The notes: generated from the letters alone by a model not told the origin. DNA of 64,000 nucleotides from Methanomicrobium antiquum (GCF_029633915.1 NZ_CP091092.1:434001-498000); one strand, 5' to 3'. Shown: positions 1 through 8,104, counted from the first letter of the stretch. Numbers and translations: made by a program.

Positions 1-82
1 TTGATTCCTCATTAAATTTTACATGAGCGTTTTTCAGGAATCTGATTTTTGCAGTATCCTGAAATTATGCCATATTTTTGAT

Positions 83-1462
83 TTAGTTTTGTATATATCC
101 CTTATTTACCGGGATTTCGTATTTTTCTGCTATCTCCTGGAAGGCCCGGGTAAGATAATTGATCTTCTCCCAGGACAGTCCGTAGGTGTTTAACTTCCAT
201 GCCCTGGTTGCACCGGCAAATTCGCCTGCAATTCCCCGTTTTGTAAGTTCATCCGAGAGGAAGAAGCCACGGCGTTTGTGCACCTGTGCAACCTTGTCAA
301 AGCTTCCTGTAGTGTCCACTTTAGAGAGAGTATGCTTTCTTGGATACTCTGAGAGCACCTTTGTGCCTTCTATTTCCAAAAGACCCTCAATGAATGCATT
401 CGACTTTTTGACCTCTTCTTCAAAGCGGGCTGTACGTTCACGAACTGCCGGAAAAGATGCCATCATTGCCATCAGAGTGCCGCCCATAAGCGTGCACCCG
501 AGCATTTCAACCTCTTTAATTCCAAACTTACGATTTGTCACATCTCCGGTCATTGCAGTTGTCCGGAATACTTTTCCTGCCCATTCATCAGTTGTTGCAA
601 GAACTCCTGAGGGGGCAGGCGATGCCATACTCTTGTGGCCTGAGCCGACAACAAAGTCTGCTCCAAGTGCCTTTCCATCAACAGGCATTACACCAACTGT
701 GTATGCACCGTTGCAGAGGAAGGGTATATCATACTGGTGTGCTACCTTTGCCAGTCCCTTTATATCATGGATATTTGCAAACTGGTAATCCACATGATCT
801 ATCATCATCAGTGCCGGAGTTTTACCATCACTTTTGATAACTTCCTCTATTTTCTCAGCAGCACTATCAGGTTCCATGAGATTTTTTGGCGAAAGCGGCA
901 CTTCACGAACAATTCCTCCTGCACCTTCAACTGCAAGAAATTCTGTGTAATGAGAAAGAGCCGATACAATTACAGGATCTCCCTTATTCACAAGCGATGA
1001 AGCAACAGCCTGAAATCCACGTCGTGCTCCCGGAACAACACGGGCAACATCCATATTGACAAACTTTGCAAGGTCTTCATGAAATGAGGCTATCGGAGGC
1101 TTTTGAATCTTATCAAGCCTGAATGGTTTTCGGCAGGCATCACAGGTTGAGTAGCCGTCACCATATGCAATGAGAGCTTTTCTGGCCTCAGGAGTAAGTC
1201 TCCCTGCGGCCTGAATCGGCTGGATATTGATATACTCCTCCTCTCTGCTGCGGACATCAAGAATGCCTGCAATTTTTGACTGCTGTGCGTTTCCGGTCCC
1301 TGCCTCAAGATCATCAAGAATTGCACGAACACGTGCAACACCTTCTTTTAATGCTGCCTCTTCGTCAGCATCCGGACCTGTAGGAAGGGCTCCTCTAAGC
1401 ACCTCACGGATATCTTCAAGCGCAAATAGCGCTTCAAATGTTTTACTTATACGTGTATTCAT
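83..1462 (-). CDS. pscS: SepCysE-SepCysS fusion: O-phosphoseryl-tRNA(Cys):Cys-tRNA(Cys) synthase
   Basis: Converts O-phosphoseryl-tRNA(Cys), made by SepRS, to cysteinyl-tRNA(Cys) with a sulfur donor; PLP enzyme of methanogens. At 459 aa it is about 70 residues longer than ordinary SepCysS. The SepCysS core begins near residue 75. It has the CxxC pair C107/C110, a third cysteine C250, and the PLP lysine K277 in the GSGHKSM motif. The N-terminal ~70 residues (rich in Glu and Leu, predicted helical) look like the SepCysE scaffold domain that otherwise exists as a free protein linking SepRS and SepCysS; that part is inference from position and length. It starts 17 nt downstream of a tRNA-Cys on the same strand, so enzyme and substrate tRNA are probably co-transcribed from the promoter with the motif A operator. 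Confidence 0.93.
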   Translation of the reverse strand: MNTRISKTFEALFALEDIREVLRGALPTGPDADEEAALKEGVARVRAILDDLEAGTGNAQQSKIAGILDVRSREEEYINIQPIQAAGRLTPEARKALIAYGDGYSTCDACRKPFRLDKIQKPPIASFHEDLAKFVNMDVARVVPGARRGFQAVASSLVNKGDPVIVSALSHYTEFLAVEGAGGIVREVPLSPKNLMEPDSAAEKIEEVIKSDGKTPALMMIDHVDYQFANIHDIKGLAKVAHQYDIPFLCNGAYTVGVMPVDGKALGADFVVGSGHKSMASPAPSGVLATTDEWAGKVFRTTAMTGDVTNRKFGIKEVEMLGCTLMGGTLMAMMASFPAVRERTARFEEEVKKSNAFIEGLLEIEGTKVLSEYPRKHTLSKVDTTGSFDKVAQVHKRRGFFLSDELTKRGIAGEFAGATRAWKLNTYGLSWEKINYLTRAFQEIAEKYEIPVNKGYIQN

Positions 1463-1478
1463 TATTGCCTCCGGAAAA

Positions 1479-1549
1479 AGCCAGAACCCGGAGTCGAACC
1501 GGGATATATTGATCTGCAGTCAACCGCGTAGCCGTTCCGCCATTCTGGC
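1479..1549 (-). tRNA. tRNA-Cys (GCA), copy 1
   Basis: The reverse strand folds as a tRNA: acceptor stem GCCAGAA/TTCTGGC, anticodon loop CTGCAGA with anticodon GCA, T-arm CCCGG-TTCGACT-CCGGG, and discriminator U73, which is the cysteine identity base. CCA is not encoded. SepCysS follows 17 nt downstream on the same strand. A perfect 14-bp palindrome ends 7 bp before the 5' end, with an A/T-rich TATA-like stretch beyond it. Confidence 0.95.
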
Positions 1550-1556
1550 AAATCTA

Positions 1557-1570
1557 TTCACAATTGTGAA
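1557..1570. promoter_or_regulatory. Motif A operator (TTCACAATTGTGAA) abutting tRNA-Cys 1
   Basis: Perfect 14-bp palindrome 7 bp upstream of the tRNA-Cys/SepCysS unit. It lies between the TATA-like sequence (about 1573-1584) and the tRNA 5' end, a position where a bound protein would block initiation. It is one of about twelve copies of this motif in intergenic regions of the first 36 kb. Confidence 0.75.
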
Positions 1571-1584
1571 CTTGCAATATAGTA

Positions 1585-1598
1585 TTAACAATTGTGAG
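1585..1598. promoter_or_regulatory. Motif A variant (TTAACAATTGTGAG)
   Basis: Second, imperfect copy 14 bp beyond the first, so the tRNA-Cys 1 promoter carries a tandem pair on either side of its TATA-like stretch. Confidence 0.5.
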
Positions 1599-1664
1599 TA
1601 CATAATCTTTTCGCCCCGAAAGTATGGATTACAAGGCTTTAATCATTAATTAAATCGTTAATAT

Positions 1665-1677
1665 GGCAATTTTTGCC
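1665..1677. promoter_or_regulatory. Motif B site (GGCA-N5-TGCC)
   Basis: GGCAATTTTTGCC followed by GC. It lies 116 bp upstream of tRNA-Cys 1 and 296 bp before the cysteine desulfurase. It belongs to a set of nine similar 13-mers in intergenic regions of the first 32 kb. Confidence 0.5.
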
Positions 1678-1760
1678 GCATAATTCTGCATTAGCGCATG
1701 AACCTTTTATTTTCTGTCTTTACGATCTATGTTGGCGAAACTCTGCAAATTTTAAGTGTA

Positions 1761-1774
1761 TTCACAATTGTGAA
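1761..1774. promoter_or_regulatory. Motif A operator before the cysteine desulfurase
   Basis: Perfect TTCACAATTGTGAA, 187 bp upstream of the chosen desulfurase start, with A/T-rich sequence (tattatata) immediately downstream that could be a promoter. Confidence 0.65.
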
Positions 1775-1856
1775 ATATTATATATCATCACGGTTTAAGA
1801 TAGTGATATCGGCACTGCATTATCTGCTTTTATCGCCAGAATGCGATGAATAAAAT

Positions 1857-1898
1857 TTCACATGAAAGTTGCATGAAACATAATTTCATAAACGCTTT
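1857..1898. repeat. Dispersed hairpin repeat, short form
   Basis: CATGAAAGTT, TTGCATGAAA and ATAATTTCATAAACG match both ends of the longer repeat seen at 11217, 19416, 25048 and 35632, but the inner ACTTCGTAACTT hairpin arm is missing. Confidence 0.6.
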
Positions 1899-1960
1899 CT
1901 GTTGAAAATTTATTCATAGTTGGTGTGTCTGATACTTTTTGTAGTAATCAGAGGATCTTT

Positions 1961-3145
1961 ATGAAAATAAAAGACAGCAGAAAAGACTTCCCAATAACCA
2001 GAGAACTAATATATTTAGACAGTGCTGCTACAAGCCTAACGCCTGTACAGGTAGTAAAAGAGATGAATGATTATGACCTTCGTTACCGGGCCAACATTGG
2101 AAGGGGTGTGCACAGGCTGTCAGTTGTGGCAACAGAGCGTTACAAAAACGCTCATGATAAAATTAAAACATTTATAGGAGGCGATGGGGGAAGCCTGGCA
2201 ATTACCAAAAACACAACAGAAGCAATCGGTATGGTAGCCGGCGGAATAAAATGGAAAAGCGGGGACAGAGTTATAGCAACAGTTCTTGACCACCACTCAA
2301 ATTTTCTTCCATGGCTTCGTCTCCGTGAATATGGTGTTAAAATTGATATAGTAAAACCTGATTCTGAAGGTTATCTGAATCCGGACTCTTTTGAAGCTCT
2401 AATTTCTGACAAAACACGACTTGTTGCCGTTACACATGCATCAAATGTCCTTGGAACAATCACTCCGGTTAATGAAATTGCAGAGATATGCAATCAAAGA
2501 GATGCTATGCTTTTGGTTGACGGAGCTCAGTCAGTTCCGCATATCCCTGTTGATGTTTCAGATATCGGCTGTGATTATTTCTGCTTTTCAGGACATAAAA
2601 TGCTTGGGCCGACAGGAACAGGCGGACTGTGGATGCGCCGGCCTGACTTAAAACCGCTTCATATCGGAGGCGGTTCTATTGAATCGGTAACAGCAGAAAA
2701 CTTTACGACTGCTTTTGGAGAGGAGAAATATGAGGCGGGAACACCGCCTGTTGGCGGCACAATTGGGCTTGGCAGAGCTGTTGATTATCTTAATGACATT
2801 GGTATGAACACAATTCGCCGTCACGAAGAGCGCCTGACCGGACGGATTCTGGATGGTCTAAGTAGCATCGACCATGTGAAAATTATCGGCCCTTATTCGG
2901 ATGAGAGGAGAATCGGAGTTGTATCATTTGTTGTGGATGGAATGCACCCACATGAAGTTGCACATATTCTGGATGAGGCTTCAGCAATCATGGTCAGATC
3001 AGGTGAACATTGCTGCATGCCCCTTATGCAGCATCTGGGTCTTGAGTCTGGAACAGTCCGTGTGAGTACATATCTGTATAATAATCCGGAGGAAGTCGAT
3101 ATTCTGATTGCAACAATTGAGGAGATATCAAGGAAGGTGTCGTGA
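1961..3145 (+). CDS. Cysteine desulfurase, SufS/class V aminotransferase type
   Basis: PLP enzyme that takes sulfur from cysteine as a persulfide for sulfur-carrier and Fe-S use in the cytoplasm. It is 394 aa from the ATG at 1961, which has a GAGGATC ribosome site; a GTG at 1925 would add 12 unlikely residues. The PLP lysine is about K213 in SGHKMLGPTG. The catalytic cysteine lies in RSGEHCCMP (about 351/352), and the motif HASNVLGT is present. It overlaps fdhD by a few bases, so the two are translationally coupled; the desulfurase probably feeds FdhD, as IscS does in E. coli. Motif A lies upstream. A preference for sulfide-donor biochemistry in a SepCysS organism cannot be judged from sequence. 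Confidence 0.9.
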   Translation: MKIKDSRKDFPITRELIYLDSAATSLTPVQVVKEMNDYDLRYRANIGRGVHRLSVVATERYKNAHDKIKTFIGGDGGSLAITKNTTEAIGMVAGGIKWKSGDRVIATVLDHHSNFLPWLRLREYGVKIDIVKPDSEGYLNPDSFEALISDKTRLVAVTHASNVLGTITPVNEIAEICNQRDAMLLVDGAQSVPHIPVDVSDIGCDYFCFSGHKMLGPTGTGGLWMRRPDLKPLHIGGGSIESVTAENFTTAFGEEKYEAGTPPVGGTIGLGRAVDYLNDIGMNTIRRHEERLTGRILDGLSSIDHVKIIGPYSDERRIGVVSFVVDGMHPHEVAHILDEASAIMVRSGEHCCMPLMQHLGLESGTVRVSTYLYNNPEEVDILIATIEEISRKVS

Positions 3146-3969
3146 TGTACAAAGATCTGGAAATAATCAGGGTGGAAGATGATTCATTTGCCGCAGGAAA
3201 TCACAGTGTCATTGAAGAGACTCCGCTTTCTGTTATTGTAAACGGAAGACATGCACTAACAGCGATGATAAGTCCGGTGATGATTAAGGAATTTGTTATT
3301 GGTTTTTTATTTACCGAAAAAATTATCAAAGGAACTGATGAGATAGAGTCCATCAGAATTGAGGATAACAGGGCAAGTATCCTCACAAAAAATCCGTTTG
3401 CAATTTTAACGTCACATAAAACCGTCCTCTCCGGTTGCGGCGGAAGTACATCATTTCTTGATGCAGGACATCTCCCAAAAATCGAATCTGATTTAGTTAT
3501 TTCACCTGAGGTTATCAGACATGCAGTAAAAGAGACGCTTGAGTCTGATCTTCATAAGTTAACCGGAGGAATTCACATAATAGGTCTTTTTGATGGAGAA
3601 GGAAAGTCCTTGAAAATATGTGACGATATCGGCAGGCACAACGCACTTGACAAGGTTATCGGTTACGGCCTTTTAAATAATATTGACTTTTCCAAAACCT
3701 TTGTTGTCAGTTCCGGAAGAATCTCTACAGAGATGGTCAGAAAATGTCTGGTTGCAAATATTCCTGTAATTGTCTCACGTGGTGCAACAACGACTGCTGC
3801 CGTTGAGGCTGCAAATATTGCAGGACTTACTATTGTAGGATTTGTAAGAAGCAGGAAGATGAATATTTACTCTGTTTTCAGGCGCATAAAAGGGATATCA
3901 TTAAATGATGAAAATAAAAAAAAAATCAGAAAATCTTTAATTTTAAAATGTGAATGGAATAATTTTTAA
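3142..3969 (+). CDS. fdhD: FdhD: sulfurtransferase for formate dehydrogenase
   Basis: FdhD moves persulfide sulfur from a cysteine desulfurase to the molybdenum/tungsten cofactor of formate dehydrogenase. The 275-aa length and the fold motifs (EFVIGFLFTE near 50, DIGRHNALDK in the middle, SSGRISTEMV) fit the family. The usual CxxC loop is SGCGGST here, so only C99 is present and the second position is Ser102. It overlaps the preceding desulfurase gene (start GTG 3142 or ATG 3145). Formate dehydrogenase genes are not in this window. The lysine-rich C-terminus is not conserved. Confidence 0.9.
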   Translation: MMYKDLEIIRVEDDSFAAGNHSVIEETPLSVIVNGRHALTAMISPVMIKEFVIGFLFTEKIIKGTDEIESIRIEDNRASILTKNPFAILTSHKTVLSGCGGSTSFLDAGHLPKIESDLVISPEVIRHAVKETLESDLHKLTGGIHIIGLFDGEGKSLKICDDIGRHNALDKVIGYGLLNNIDFSKTFVVSSGRISTEMVRKCLVANIPVIVSRGATTTAAVEAANIAGLTIVGFVRSRKMNIYSVFRRIKGISLNDENKKKIRKSLILKCEWNNF

Positions 3970-4152
3970 TTCCGGAAATTGCATTAAGGTCAGAAGTTGC
4001 CATTCATAATGGATTCTGTAAATCAGTTTAATAGTAAATTATGCTGAATTTTTCTCTAATCATAGCAAAAATTATTTTCTCCTGAGAGGAAAAGAATTTT
4101 AGCCCTGCAAATGAAACTGCCGGTATTACTGAAAAACACAGAGGGCCTGTTT

Positions 4153-5007
4153 ATGAAAAGAAAGATAATAAACATTAATGAAGAGAAATGCACAGGTTGC
4201 GGGCTATGCATCCCTGACTGCCCCGAAGGAGCAATCCAGCTGATAGAAGGAAAGGCAAGGCTTGTTAGTGATCTCTTCTGCGACGGACTTGGAGCCTGCA
4301 TCGGCACATGCTCTGAAGGAGCAATTTCAATAATAGAGCGGGAAGCAGAAGCCTACAACGAAAAGACAGTCATGGCAAATATCGTACGGCAGGGAAAAGC
4401 GGTCATAAAAGCTCATCTTGATCACCTCTCCTCCCATGGCGAAAAGGAATACTACAACACTGCAATCGAATATCTTACTGAGAATAAAGTCCCCATTCCG
4501 GAGCATAACAATAGCAAAAATTCAGGCACAAAGATATGTGAAAATCAGATCGGCACATGTCCCGGTTCTGCTACCCGGATTATCAAACGGGATGAAAGTC
4601 CTTACATAAAATCAAAGCCTGCGTATGTTAGAAATCCCTCAGAACTCCGGCAGTGGCCGATTCAGTTAAAACTTTTAAATCCCTCATCATCATTTTTTGA
4701 TGATGCTGATCTACTGGTAGCTGCGGACTGCGTCCCGTTCGCTTACCCAAATTTTCATACCGATTTTTTAACAGGAAGAATTCTGATAATCTTCTGCCCC
4801 AAACTGGATTCTGACATTGAAGGGTATATTTCAAAACTTTCAGAGATCTTCTCAAACCATGAGATAAAATCAATAACAGTTCTCCATATGGAAGTTCCAT
4901 GCTGTGGCGGAGTCAGGGTTGTAATTGAAAGGGCTCTTGAAAAAGCAGGAAAGAAGGTAACGATTACTGACAAAACCATACAAATAGACGGAAGCATAAA
5001 GCAATAA
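4153..5007 (+). CDS. 4Fe-4S dicluster protein with a ferredoxin head and unknown C-terminal domain
   Basis: The 284-aa product starts at the ATG at 4153; an upstream ATG at 4111 is less likely. Residues 1-65 are a bacterial-type ferredoxin domain: CTGCGLCIPDC is a full motif, and the second motif, CDGLGACIGTC, has wider spacing. Similar proteins in anaerobes are described only as 4Fe-4S binding. The C-terminal half has a cysteine pair (EVPCCGG) and a Rossmann-like pattern and may bind a redox partner or metal. It stands alone between fdhD and tRNA-Cys 2. Electron transfer is the only role I can support. Confidence 0.75.
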   Translation: MKRKIININEEKCTGCGLCIPDCPEGAIQLIEGKARLVSDLFCDGLGACIGTCSEGAISIIEREAEAYNEKTVMANIVRQGKAVIKAHLDHLSSHGEKEYYNTAIEYLTENKVPIPEHNNSKNSGTKICENQIGTCPGSATRIIKRDESPYIKSKPAYVRNPSELRQWPIQLKLLNPSSSFFDDADLLVAADCVPFAYPNFHTDFLTGRILIIFCPKLDSDIEGYISKLSEIFSNHEIKSITVLHMEVPCCGGVRVVIERALEKAGKKVTITDKTIQIDGSIKQ

Positions 5008-5042
5008 TCAGAACAATACCAGTTAAATTTTAACCGCCAAAA

Positions 5043-5115
5043 AGCCAAGGCCCGGAATCGAACCGGGATAAAAGTCGCTCTGCAGGCGACCGCGTAGCCT
5101 CTCCGCCACCTTGGC
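5043..5115 (-). tRNA. tRNA-Cys (GCA), copy 2
   Basis: The reverse strand folds with acceptor GCCAAGG/CCTTGGC, anticodon stem GTCGC/GCGAC around loop CTGCAGA (anticodon GCA), T-arm CCCGG-TTCGATT-CCGGG and discriminator U73. It differs from copy 1 in the acceptor, D and anticodon stems, so it is not a recent duplicate. A motif A palindrome sits 8 bp upstream of the 5' end, the same arrangement as copy 1. Confidence 0.95.
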
Positions 5116-5123
5116 CGGCAATC

Positions 5124-5137
5124 TTCACATGTGTGAG
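5124..5137. promoter_or_regulatory. Motif A variant (TTCACATGTGTGAG) abutting tRNA-Cys 2
   Basis: The palindrome has CATGTG instead of CAATTG in the centre, 8 bp upstream of tRNA-Cys 2. A TATA-like AGTATAGTATAG lies just upstream of it on the minus strand. Position and spacing repeat those of tRNA-Cys 1. Confidence 0.65.
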
Positions 5138-5185
5138 AACTCTATACTATACTTAATCTCTTAACAATTTAACAGTTCATTACAG

Positions 5186-5198
5186 GGCAATTTTTGCC
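5186..5198. promoter_or_regulatory. Motif B site upstream of tRNA-Cys 2
   Basis: GGCAATTTTTGCC followed by GCAA, identical over 15 bases to the site upstream of tRNA-Cys 1, and 71 bp upstream of the tRNA 5' end. Confidence 0.5.
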
Positions 5199-5258
5199 GC
5201 AATAATAAAAAAAGGAATCATTTGAAAATTTAACGAAAATAGGCCCCCCTACCGTTAT

Positions 5259-6182
5259 TCATTCATGCTTTAAAAGCCTGCATACCTGGCAGACTTCGCT
5301 GCTTGAGATTTCACCGCAAATTCGGCAGTTATAGAATTTGCCTTTAGGTTTTTCAGAGCAGGATTGCTTTAATGTCTCCTGAAATTTCATAAGATGCCCT
5401 TTTGTGCCGGAATGACGTTGCTCCAGTTCGGCAAGCATAATGCGAACTTCCAATCTCATGGCAGTGCCTGCATACGGGCATTCGGGAAGGTCGCGGTAGA
5501 AGTCCCTGAGAAGAAGATAAGTTATAATCTCTTTTTCAAAAAGAACAGAGAGGGGTTTAATCCTTGGAATGAAGTATCCCGGATATCCTGATGATGTATC
5601 CTGCATCAGTGTGGGTAAATCCCCGCGGAGAAGATTCATGAGAACCGACTGTGCCTCATCATCAAGATTATGACCGGTTGCAATTTTTGTTGCACCAAAT
5701 CGTTTTGCAGCAATAATTAGTGCCCGCCTTCTAAGAACCCCGCAGACACTGCATGCACGAACATCTTTTCCGGCGACAATTTTGTCAAGATTTGTATCAA
5801 AAATTTCATCAAAAGAGATTATGTGATGCTCAATACCAAGCTCTGAGGCAAGGTTCACTGCCGCTTCAACAGTCTCTTCACGGTATCCTGAAATCCCCTC
5901 ATCAACCGTCACTGCAACAAGTTCTGCCTCTTTGAAATCTGAAAGGTAACTATGAAGCATAAGAAGAAGGGCTGTGCTGTCTTTTCCCCCGCTTAAGCCT
6001 ACGAGAATTCTGTCTCCTGGAGAAATCATCTCATTATTTCTTATGTGAGCATATACCCGATTCTCCGCCTCTTCTATAAAGTGCCCGCTGCATAGCCTTA
6101 TTTTGGAATTACTAAGCCGGATTACTGCCGGCTTTCCGCAGAGGCCGCACTTGTTTTCAGAGCCTGTACCTGATGCTGACAA
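5259..6182 (-). CDS. NcsA/TtuA-family tRNA 2-thiouridine synthetase (PP-loop ATPase)
   Basis: Adenylates a tRNA uridine and replaces O2 with sulfur (U34 for NcsA, U54 for TtuA). The 307 aa contain an N-terminal zinc site (C12, C15, C31, H34), PP-loop SGGKDS (64-69), three core cysteines C144, C147 and C235 matching the 4Fe-4S ligands of TtuA/NcsA, and a C-terminal zinc finger C286/C289/C298/C301. A ThiS-like carrier ending in GG is encoded 4 nt upstream, which fits sulfur delivery by a thiocarboxylated protein. Sequence alone does not separate the U34 from the U54 enzyme, so no symbol is given. Confidence 0.88.
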   Translation of the reverse strand: MSASGTGSENKCGLCGKPAVIRLSNSKIRLCSGHFIEEAENRVYAHIRNNEMISPGDRILVGLSGGKDSTALLLMLHSYLSDFKEAELVAVTVDEGISGYREETVEAAVNLASELGIEHHIISFDEIFDTNLDKIVAGKDVRACSVCGVLRRRALIIAAKRFGATKIATGHNLDDEAQSVLMNLLRGDLPTLMQDTSSGYPGYFIPRIKPLSVLFEKEIITYLLLRDFYRDLPECPYAGTAMRLEVRIMLAELEQRHSGTKGHLMKFQETLKQSCSEKPKGKFYNCRICGEISSSEVCQVCRLLKHE

Positions 6183-6186
6183 TCAA

Positions 6187-6378
6187 TCATCCGCCATGTG
6201 AAATTGTAATGAGTTTTATTTCATCATCTTCACCTGCACTTACATCCTCAGGAACAACACTTCCGTTCTTTACAACAATAAAAGAAGCAGGGTTTAAACC
6301 AAGCCCCAGGAGAATCTCTTCTATTGGTGCCGATGAAGAAATATTCTTTATACTTTTATCCGGCAAAATTATCCGCAT
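6187..6378 (-). CDS. ThiS/SAMP2-like sulfur-carrier protein
   Basis: 63-aa beta-grasp protein ending in SHGG. The terminal Gly-Gly is the site of thiocarboxylate formation. It is 4 nt upstream of the tRNA thiolase gene and almost certainly its sulfur donor. It is activated elsewhere; the E1-like enzyme at 14530 is the candidate. It is read divergently from the radical SAM gene, with motif A between them. Confidence 0.85.
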   Translation of the reverse strand: MRIILPDKSIKNISSSAPIEEILLGLGLNPASFIVVKNGSVVPEDVSAGEDDEIKLITISHGG

Positions 6379-6568
6379 AATAATCTCTTATTCCTTTATT
6401 GTGTAACTTCATAAAACCGTTTTTTCCGAATTAAAAAAAATTAGCTTCAGTGAATTAAAATTTCTTATGGTTTTGTAAATAAATTCCGTAAAAAAATCCC
6501 TGATTTTTTAATTTTATGAAACATTGGAAAACAATAAAACCATACGCGAAGACTATTACACACATCAA

Positions 6569-6582
6569 TTCACATATGTGAA
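6569..6582. promoter_or_regulatory. Motif A variant (TTCACATATGTGAA), divergent promoter
   Basis: Perfect palindrome with a CATATG centre, 33 bp before the radical SAM start and in the shared region with the ThiS-like/NcsA operon. Confidence 0.65.
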
Positions 6583-6614
6583 TTTTATTATCTAAACAGG
6601 AGTGTTAAAAAACA

Positions 6615-7610
6615 ATGCGCAACATGACAGCTGAAGATAAAGCATATCTCATCAGCATCGGCTCAGCAGACATAGATTCTGAATTGCTGCTTGAGAATAC
6701 ATTAAAGACAAAGGCTACCGCCGGTCCGGGCGCGGGCGGGGAATCTTTTTTCATCAGATCAGGTGAAAGGAGAGTCCGCCTTTCAATAAATAGCTCATCA
6801 ACACTGAAAGTAATCAAAAGTGGTGATGGAGTAGCTGTAATTGAAGGTGATAAACAGATTGCCGAAGGTATGCTTGAGTTTCCGCTCTGTCACTGCCCCG
6901 GGCAGGCTTACATCACAGTCAGTGAACACTGCATCTATGACTGCAAATTCTGCCCTGTCCCTAAACTTGAAGGCGGCATAAAAAAACCGGAAACAGTTCT
7001 TAAAATGGTTGAAGAAGCCTGTGAAAAAGGAGATATTTCTGCAATTTCTCTTACCGGCGGTGTTTTTGAATCACCAGAGAAAGAAGTGGAGCGTATGGCT
7101 CTGATAGTAAAGATGCTTCGTGAAAAATATGACCTTCCAATAGGTGTTTCAGTATATCCAACTTCAGATTCTGCAAAAATTCTAAAAAATGCCGGTGCAG
7201 ATGAGATAAAATATAATGTTGAAACGATGGACGCTGAAATCTTTGAAAAAGTTTGTCCGGGCCTTTCCCTGGATTTCATCCTTGAAAGCCTCAAAGGAGC
7301 AGTAGATATTTTCGGCAGAAATTCAGTTAGTTCAAACTTTATTATTGGTCTTGGAGAGGATGATGAATGCGTCAAAAACGGTGTTACAAGGCTTTCCGAG
7401 ATGGGCATTATTCCAAATCTTCGACCAATTTCACAATCTCCCTTAAGAATAGGAGAAATTAAAATTGAACGACCTACAGCAGAGCGCCTTATCAGACTTT
7501 CTGCGATGACGCGCGATATATTAAAGAAGAACAACCTTGATGCAGGACTGGCAAAAACAATGTGCCTGCCATGCACAGGATGTGATTTAACGCCATTTAG
7601 AGATATCTGA
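6615..7610 (+). CDS. Radical SAM protein with additional cysteine cluster, function unknown
   Basis: 331 aa. The radical SAM cluster is C106xxxC110xxC113 (CIYDCKFC), followed by the SAM-binding GG-like segment ISLTGGVFES. Two cysteines just before it (C92, C94) and a C-terminal MCLPCTGC group may hold an auxiliary Fe-S cluster. The barrel resembles the BioB/HydE/lipoyl-synthase side of the superfamily. The N-terminal 90 residues are not recognised. Motif A is 33 bp upstream, so it is probably regulated with the sulfur genes; sulfur insertion or cofactor assembly is possible but not shown. Confidence 0.7.
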   Translation: MRNMTAEDKAYLISIGSADIDSELLLENTLKTKATAGPGAGGESFFIRSGERRVRLSINSSSTLKVIKSGDGVAVIEGDKQIAEGMLEFPLCHCPGQAYITVSEHCIYDCKFCPVPKLEGGIKKPETVLKMVEEACEKGDISAISLTGGVFESPEKEVERMALIVKMLREKYDLPIGVSVYPTSDSAKILKNAGADEIKYNVETMDAEIFEKVCPGLSLDFILESLKGAVDIFGRNSVSSNFIIGLGEDDECVKNGVTRLSEMGIIPNLRPISQSPLRIGEIKIERPTAERLIRLSAMTRDILKKNNLDAGLAKTMCLPCTGCDLTPFRDI

Positions 7611-7687
7611 TCTAATAACCGAAAAAGGTTAATTTTTTTTTAATTTCTGTAACTCTGATTTTAATAGTGCAGAAAAATAGTAATTAT

Positions 7688-8044
7688 TCAGATAAAATTG
7701 GTTTCACACTCAATTGTCTCTTCAAAACATTTTAAAACCGAAACTGCACTTTCCTCTCCAATTCTTTCTGAAATAAAATTCATAAAACCTTCCATATATT
7801 CAACAGGAATGCATCCAAGGCTTTCGCTGCCATCATATATTAGTCCGACAAGATAACGGATTTCATGATTATCAAGCATTTCAAGCCTTTTTAAAAAGTC
7901 TTTCAAATCTTTTGAATAATGGTTTGCAAGCGGTGGGAGAATTGAACGGTAAGGACTGCCTGAACCTTTGCAGATTAACCCCTCAGATTCAGGAGCAATT
8001 TTTTTAAGGATTGATATATCTTTTTTAGTAAGAACCCGTGGCAT
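7688..8044 (-). CDS. Unrecognised 118-aa protein
   Basis: Starts at ATG 8044 with a good ribosome site (GGTGAT, 5-nt spacing). Soluble and helical, with three cysteines not in a known motif. It shares a motif A intergenic region with nadA, read divergently. I do not recognise the family. Confidence 0.7.
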   Translation of the reverse strand: MPRVLTKKDISILKKIAPESEGLICKGSGSPYRSILPPLANHYSKDLKDFLKRLEMLDNHEIRYLVGLIYDGSESLGCIPVEYMEGFMNFISERIGEESAVSVLKCFEETIECETNFI

Positions 8045-8090
8045 TAGTTATCACCTTTAACATTGTATTTTATTAATTCATGCCGAAACA

Positions 8091-8104
8091 TTCACAATTG
8101 TGAC
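8091..8104. promoter_or_regulatory. Motif A operator (TTCACAATTGTGAC) between the 118-aa gene and nadA
   Basis: 13 of 14 positions match the palindrome. It lies in the divergent region, about 47 bp from each start. Confidence 0.65.

Larger units (their letters stand above)
1571..1960. other. Divergent regulatory region between tRNA-Cys 1 and the cysteine desulfurase
   Basis: About 390 bp with no gene. It contains a motif A variant, one motif B site, a perfect motif A site and a shortened copy of the dispersed hairpin repeat, and it separates two divergent transcription units for cysteine/sulfur handling. Confidence 0.6.

Noticed and set aside
186-1000. Plus-strand open frames opposite SepCysS
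   Set aside because: Low-complexity products with no domain, opposite a strongly conserved gene.
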